This document shows, one piece after another, positions 58,614-64,000 of a DNA stretch of 64,000 bases (position 1 is its first letter; each line of letters opens with the position of its first letter). Where the stretch lies: contig NC_030854.1 in the NCBI RefSeq assembly GCF_000208745.1, positions 16,121,659 to 16,185,658 of the forward strand, written 5' to 3'. The notes beneath the pieces were generated by a model. The model ran no database searches, was not told the origin of the DNA, and saw only the letters and a list, made by a program, of their open reading frames with translations. Source of the stretch: Theobroma cacao (Eukaryota > Streptophyta > Magnoliopsida > Malvales > Malvaceae). The position numbers and the translations under genes are program-made.

Positions 58614-60467
58614 TGATGGGTTTGGCTATGGACAGCATGCTCAAAATATGCAGTGAAAAGAAAATTAAAACTTTATAACTAAACAACCAAAACATGCCTC
58701 CACCCATGGATCACCTTGGTGATATTTAACACATAAAAGCACAAAATAAATTATTATTTAGAAAGTTACCTTGCCAAGTAATTTCGTAATAGCAATGGCA
58801 CTCCCCGAAATAATCTCGCGAACACCACAAGCAGCAAAACCCTAGCCCATCAAGTGCTTGGCGTCCAACAGTAGTACACACGATTGCACCTGAACCTTCA
58901 ACAAAGGAGGGAGTTTTTAACTATACTTTGTGCTAGCAAAGAAGACAACAATTGTCCTTTTCTTCTTTTTCACAATCTTAGCTAAACCTCTCTTGAAAAT
59001 TGCTTCATAAGGAATTTTCTGTTTCACACAAAAGGAATGGTGGCAAAGAGAGAAAACGCTTTTCTCTTTTTGACAAAAACTAGGTTTTCTTCAATTCTGA
59101 AAAACTCTCATATGAAAAATAGTTAAAAGGTGACTTATATGGTTAGGTTAAAATAACTTCAATTTTGTAATTAAGCCCTCAATATTATAACACATTATAA
59201 TATTGAGCCCATTACTTAATTAAACTATTTTAATTAAGTCATTGGAAATTAAAATCAAAATTAATTTCTTTTATATTTTGCAATCAAGGCCTTATGATTA
59301 TAACTATTTATAATTATGTTTAAAACCTAATTAGACTCTTTTAATTAAGTTTATAAAAGTTAATTACCTAGCATATGATTTAAGTTTAACTTAAATCATC
59401 ACTCTCCCAATTTAATTCAAATGCAATCATTGAGTGTGACCCATTAGGTTCCCAACATGTTGGCAATGGAATTGATTAATGATTTAATTGATTAATATAA
59501 ATTTCAGTCAATTAATTTATAATCAATTCCATAGACCAAGATTGGCATCTAGCAATGCATCATGGCCACCCAATTGTTAAGAGAGTTAAAGAGTTCTTTG
59601 GTAACTTTTCAGTGTATAGTTTATCAATGTAATTCATTCCTTCATTCCTTCATAGTATAAGAGCTTGGTACAGTGTCTACTCTTAATGACCTCCATATTT
59701 GTTCCTACAGTTATAGCATTAGTTTTATAGAGGGTTATGAAACCTTTTTTTATAATCTCCATGTCACCTTGGCTAAGGACTTCAATAAGCTAATGTTAAC
59801 CAAGAACTGATAGGATATGTCCTCTAAAACACTTGCGGTGATGATTCCTATCTTGACCGCTCATTTGCCTTCACATGCTTCATACTATACCTAAAAGCAT
59901 CCTATTTTGGCATCCTTGGTTAGGCACCCGTAGGGATGAAACTAAAGCATAGCACTCAACATATAAGACAACCTGGTGTCTCCAATTTAGGGAGTATTTA
60001 AATGACTGAAACATGAAAAGTGTTGCATAGACACTAAAGTGTATTAGCAAATGCACTTCTCATGGTAGGTCATGTTTAATGAACTTGCTCTCCACGGCAT
60101 GCACCTATATTCTAGTTCCAAGTATCTCTATACTTTAATCTATGAGATTGATTACCTACTTCAAAAGTAAGGAACATAAAATGTACTAGTCTCTAAGCAT
60201 CATTGATGTCTTGTCTCAATGATACCTTAACCAAGAATATTTTGAGATTATGCTTTAATGCATAAGGATCTCATAACTACAACCCATTACAATTCCTTTG
60301 CAAGGCATATTAATCTCATGGACTTCATCCAATTAGACTTATAACTCATTATAATTGATGTCTTATTGATGAAGGAAAACATCTAATCATTCAACATGAA
60401 TGATACTATTGCATGATTGGAATCAAGCCTTAACCAATCCCAATTGGCTATAGGGCTCATCCCAACA
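58614..60467 (-). mobile_element. LTR-B solo LTR in the LTR-C 5' LTR
   Basis: It begins TGATGGGTTTGG and ends CATCCCAACA on the plus strand, 1854 bases, with a near-perfect TSD (TAGAC 58609-58613, TGGAC 60468-60472). The minus strand starts TGTTGGGATGAGCCC, the usual look of a copia-type LTR. It is the reference copy for the broken LTR-B at 1-5930. No ORF of interest is present. Confidence 0.82.
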
Positions 60468-60483
60468 TGGACAAGAAATCATA

Positions 60484-60650
60484 TTTGGTCTCAATTTAGA
60501 CAAAAAAATATGTTTGTCTTAATTTAAGATGAGAAAAATATTTTTTGTCTTAATCTAGGCAAGAAAACATATTTGTCTCAATTTAGACAAGATAAAATAT
60601 TTTTGTCTTAATTAAAGACAAGAGTTGTCTTAAATTAAGATAATGATAGG
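60484..60650. repeat. Five tandem ~30-bp palindromic units in LTR-C, second copy
   Basis: Same array as 5071-5215 in the opposite orientation; units centre on TTGTCT-AATT-AGACAA forms. Confidence 0.8.
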
Positions 60651-61453
60651 AGAATTCTTGCACAATGAATCTAGACATCCATTTTGATAAAAAGAGACTC
60701 CATGTTAACTATCACTCTTTTATTTATTATTAAGTCTTTTTGAATAAAGATGGATAATAATAAAATAAGAGTTATTATTCAACAAAGAGTTTTATTTTAT
60801 CAAGAACTCTAAATGATAATTAAAGAATTAAACTATTTATTCTTTAATTTTAATTTTGATAATTATGGACTACCATAACTCTAAATGGACGGTCAAGATT
60901 AATTTAAAGGTAATTGATATTGATTAAAGCTTTGAGGCAAGAGTTTTACTAAAAGAGAAAAGATTGGAAGAAAAAAACCGTACGTGCTTTTCTTGAAAAA
61001 GTTTTAGTTGTCACTACTTTCCTTCTCCTAACTTTGCTGTAACTCTTTTCCTTTCTCCCATTCTTGGTTGAATATTTTGAAAGAAAAATAGCCATTAATA
61101 TTTAGGATGAGAAAAGAGACAAAATCAATTGCCATCTTGTAGTCTAGAATTCCACACCTTGTCCCCTCATGGTTCAAGTTGAAAGCATTCTTGAAGAGTA
61201 AGTGGTAAACTTGTTTGGTTGAGAAATCAATTGTCGGTGTGGTGGAGTCAAAAATAAGAATCTCAAAAAAAAAGGTACATTTTTTTTCTTACTTAATTGA
61301 TTCTTATTTTTAAGATGTGATTTGTTACTTACAATAAGAATGATGTGCGTTTCCACTTGTGTAATTAGATTGCTTGCTTCCTTACAAAAGAAAATTTTTG
61401 AAATCCATGCTTTACACAATCATATCAATCCACTTAAATCCAACTCCAACAAT

Positions 61454-61464
61454 TGGTATTGGAG
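61454..61464 (+). other. LTR-C primer-binding site (probable)
   Basis: TGGTATTGGAG follows the LTR end CTCCAACA after two bases. It resembles the initiator tRNA-Met site TGGTATCAGAG with two changes. Confidence 0.6.
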
Positions 61465-62783
61465 TAAGGATTATTGCAAGTTTTATTTTCTATATCTATT
61501 TTGCATGGTTGGCATCTTTGCATATATTTAACTAGCTTGATGTGATCATTGTATGGTTGTATGTTATGATGTATGATTCAAGGTTTTTGCCACATTAATT
61601 TTCCTAGAAAATTTTACATGTAACCTTTTCTTTTGACAATGTAACAAAAAGGGTGGTCTATCCTCACCATGTTTCCTTCTTAATTTTTTTTTTATTTTTC
61701 CTTAGATTTATGTAACTAGGAAAAGTCATGTAATTTTAATATTACTTAATATATTTGGTGCATCCATGAAGAAAGAAGATGAAAGCCAAAAGGAAACAGG
61801 TAATTAGATAATATTTGATCTCTTTAATTTTTTTTATGGCTATTTATATTTTTTTAGAAAAAAAGGTTTTTCTTATATCAATTTTTTTTTAAGAAAAAGA
61901 GTTTTTCTTACATTAAAATTTTGTTATTATAAAAAATATTTTTCTTTTATTAAAACATTTTTTGTGATGAAAAAAAAAGAGGGGTGAGGTGTGTTGCTAG
62001 GCAACACATAACCCCCTTGCCATGTACTATTCGACGGCACACAGCATCTGTGTGCTGTTGTCAAATAATAGCACATGCTGTTGAGTAGCAACACAAGTTG
62101 CTACCAAGTGCAACAGCAAATGCTGTTGCAAGGCAGCAGCAAGTGTTGCTTGCCTATAGTAGCCAGCATAGGCTTTTGCAAATGTGCAGCACACCCTTGG
62201 GCTATTGGGCAATAGCCCATTGGGGTGGGCCTTATTCTAATTTTTTTAATAAATATTTTTTTAAAATATATATATTCTTAAAAATTTTCTAAATTATATT
62301 TTTATTTTTAAAAAATTAATTTATTTTAGCCTTGAATTGGAAATTATTTTATTTTGATATTAATTAATGAGATTAATTAATTGAACAAAATAAAATTATT
62401 TTCTCAAATTGGGTTAAAATTAAAATTAAAATTAAAATTGGAGATTTTAAATACACATAAAATTCAAAAGAGTGCCAAATAAATGTGATCCTAGCAAACA
62501 GTCAAGGCAAGCAAGATTGAAAAGAATTACAAGTTATAATTTTTTTATTTTTATAGAACGGACATTAATGTGGCTTATTGTTATTATTATATATTTTTAT
62601 ATGTATCTATATGAACGATAATAGATATTATTTGTATGCTTAAAAACATGTCATCTAGAATTAAGGTGCTAACTTCTCTTAAGGAATGCCATACGTACAT
62701 TATGTATTTTAGTTTAAAAGAAGTTTTATGCTATGAGATACATAATGAGTATAGGAAAATAAATCATATCTAGACAAGATGGT
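61465..62783 (+). other. LTR-C internal region, non-coding
   Basis: 1.3 kb with no gag or pol similarity. It has A- and T-rich runs (61810-61980), the hairpin cluster 61991-62219, then AT-rich sequence up to the T2 insertion. It may be a long leader or part of a non-autonomous element. Confidence 0.5.
61991..62219. repeat. Cluster of six inverted repeats
   Basis: Perfect arms at 61991-62007 (7 bp, GTGTTGC), 62037-62055 (7 bp, GCACACA), 62085-62104 (8 bp, GTAGCAAC), 62109-62130 (10 bp, TGCAACAGCA) and 62198-62219 (10 bp, TGGGCTATTG), plus an imperfect one at 62133-62155. The block is GC-rich against a very AT-rich background. Confidence 0.88.
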
Positions 62784-64000
62784 TGTCAAGCCCGACCTTA
62801 TAAAGTACTTGCCATATCGTTCATGTGATTGACAATATGCTTGCATACTTGGAAAGCCCTGAAAAATCGTCAAAAGTCGATATTGTACCAAATGGTACTA
62901 TTAACTTGAATTAAGCCTCAAACTAGTCTAAATAGAGATCTTAAGATGAAATTGAGAATTTTAAAACCCCAAAATGACTTAAAATGAAGATTTGGAGTTC
63001 AAGGGCTGAATTGGAGTCAATTTGGAATTTTCATGTTCTAAGGGTAAAATGGTAATTTTGTCACTCGAGGACAAAATGGGAATTTTTAGAAAAGATTTTG
63101 ATCACACTTGACTCATTGGAGTATGATTTGAGTTTGACAGGTGAAAAATTTTAATTTTGGGATTTTTTCAAGCATAGGGGCAAAATAGTCATTTTACCAC
63201 TCAAGGGCAAAATCGTAATTTTACACCTCCCAACACTTGTCTATCACATGGATTTTACCCAATATTATCATGGATAATTGAGAAAATTTAAGTGGTGGAA
63301 AGAGATTGCTTAATGTCTAAGTATGACACATGGACCAAAGGAATTGTGACATGTGTCAAAATCTCATCTATTCATTTTTTGCCTTATAAATTAGCACAAA
63401 ATCAGCCCATTTCTCACCCATATGGCCGGCCAAAGCATGAAGTGAAGAGGAAAAGAAAGAACACAAACCCTAGGTGGGAAAATTGAAGAAAAAGTGTGGG
63501 ATTTCAAGAGATTAAGCTAATAAAGGTAAAATTTTGTGATTTTATCTTGTGATTTACACTACCCATGCTTTCTTTTTCATTTTCCATGCTTAGAACTCAA
63601 GTTTGCATGATGAACCCATGCTGGCCGAATTTGAGAGGAGAGGTTTTGAGCATTGATTTTGATAGATTTCAAGCTAATTAAGTGTTTTTGGTTGTTTGGT
63701 AATGGAAAGTATGAAAATCTAGCAAGGAATCACTTTGTTCTTCACAAACCCATAAGAGGCCGAATTTTCTAGGGAGGATATTGAGGCTGAAATTGATGAT
63801 ATTTCATGATCTTTGGTGGTATTTAATGATTAGTAAGCTAGAAATTTATGGAAAATTTTGGCATAAAAATCCAAATTTTTATCCAATGTATAGACATGTG
63901 CGATTTATGGTTCGGACTGATAAATTGAATCATATTCATAGTCATTGAGGTATTTTAAGTATAATTTGAGTGTAGAAAGTGAAAGAAATCGATTTGGAGT
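62784..64000 (+). mobile_element. T2 LTR, cut by the window end
   Basis: It starts TGTCAAGCCCGACC and aligns with the start of 41737-47432. Left flank is ATGGT. A TATA box lies at 63384-63390 and ATGGCCGGCC at 63422, after which the short frame stops at 63445. Whether it is a solo LTR or a 5' LTR cannot be seen here. Confidence 0.86.
63384..63390 (+). promoter_or_regulatory. T2 LTR TATA box
   Basis: TTATAAA about 30 bases before ATGGCCGGCC, as in the other T2 copies. Confidence 0.58.

Larger units (their letters stand above)
22728..62783 (+). mobile_element. LTR-C copia-like element, 5' LTR and start of internal region
   Basis: It starts TGTTAGGAATTTTGAGAACA at 22728 inside the Ath-1 RNase H gene. 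The 5' LTR is 22728-22753, 57431-58613 and 60473-61451 (about 2.2 kb net). It ends CTCCAACA, followed by a primer-site-like TGGTATTGGAG at 61454-61464. Ath-2 and an LTR-B solo LTR account for the rest. The internal part 61452-62783 has no coding sequence before T2 cuts in at 62784. The copia-like label is a guess from the LTR ends and primer site; it could equally be a non-autonomous element. Confidence 0.72.

Noticed and set aside
58315..58707. 130-aa minus-strand frame
   Set aside because: It crosses the LTR-C/LTR-B insertion join at 58614, so it cannot be an ancestral gene.
1..64000. Host genes or a defence-type gene system
   Set aside because: Every stretch longer than 300 bases can be placed in an LTR element or its non-coding part; no non-transposon coding signal was found.

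Overview
This window is plant nuclear DNA, most likely from a eudicot. It is AT-rich and packed with nested LTR retrotransposons (Athila-type Ty3/gypsy, a chromodomain Ty3/gypsy element, and copia-like LTRs) plus two tRNA-type SINE copies. I see no host protein gene, rRNA gene, intact tRNA gene or CRISPR array. The genus cannot be told from the sequence. The layout fits a heterochromatic, repeat-rich interval. Family names used here are my own: LTR-B and LTR-C (copia-like), Ath-1 and Ath-2 (Athila-like), T3 (a chromovirus), and T1, T1b, T2 and T4 (LTR families whose ends resemble T3).

Left part, 1-6091: an LTR-B copy, broken by a T1b solo LTR (155-2860), a SINE (about 3641-3728) and an LTR-C solo LTR (about 4251-5912).

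6092-22727: Ath-1 on the plus strand. Its 5' LTR is split by a T1 solo LTR (6460-11530), which is itself split by another T1 solo LTR (7255-9875, with an assembly gap). The primer-binding site is at 12766 and a decayed gag follows. The protease is split by a T2 solo LTR (14789-20896) that carries a second T2 solo LTR (17009-20009). Decayed RT and RNase H then run to 22727, where the LTR-C element cuts in.

22728-62783: an LTR-C element on the plus strand. Its 5' LTR runs from 22728 to 61451 because it contains Ath-2 (22754-57425, minus strand) and an LTR-B solo LTR (58614-60467). Ath-2 keeps gag pieces, one open protease frame and an integrase tail, but has lost RT and RNase H. Ath-2 is interrupted by a T1b element (25609-53141, minus strand) that has PBS and PPT but no pol. 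T1b in turn contains the complete chromovirus T3 (30968-41652), a T2 solo LTR (41737-47432, itself holding a T1 solo LTR at 42810-45370) and a T4 solo LTR (49930-53046). A further T2 LTR starts at 62784 and runs off the window.

The deepest chain is Ath-1 > LTR-C > Ath-2 > T1b > T2 > T1, six layers. Five-base target-site duplications (TSDs) were read by eye. They are perfect for eight insertions: CTACA, AGAGG, TCTTT, AAATT, CCACC, AAGTA, TATGG and CCTTT. They are imperfect for four: GGAGC/AGAGT, GGTGT/AGTGC, TAGAC/TGGAC, and a weak TCCTA/CCATA. No TSD is visible for T1b. All pol genes are broken, and most premature stops in T3 are TAG or TGA, as expected from deamination of methylated cytosine. 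The most unusual features are a palindrome array inside T1 LTRs, a conserved short ORF beside the T2/T3 LTR promoter, a decayed non-gag-pol ORF in the pol-less T1b element, and a cluster of six hairpins at 61991-62219.
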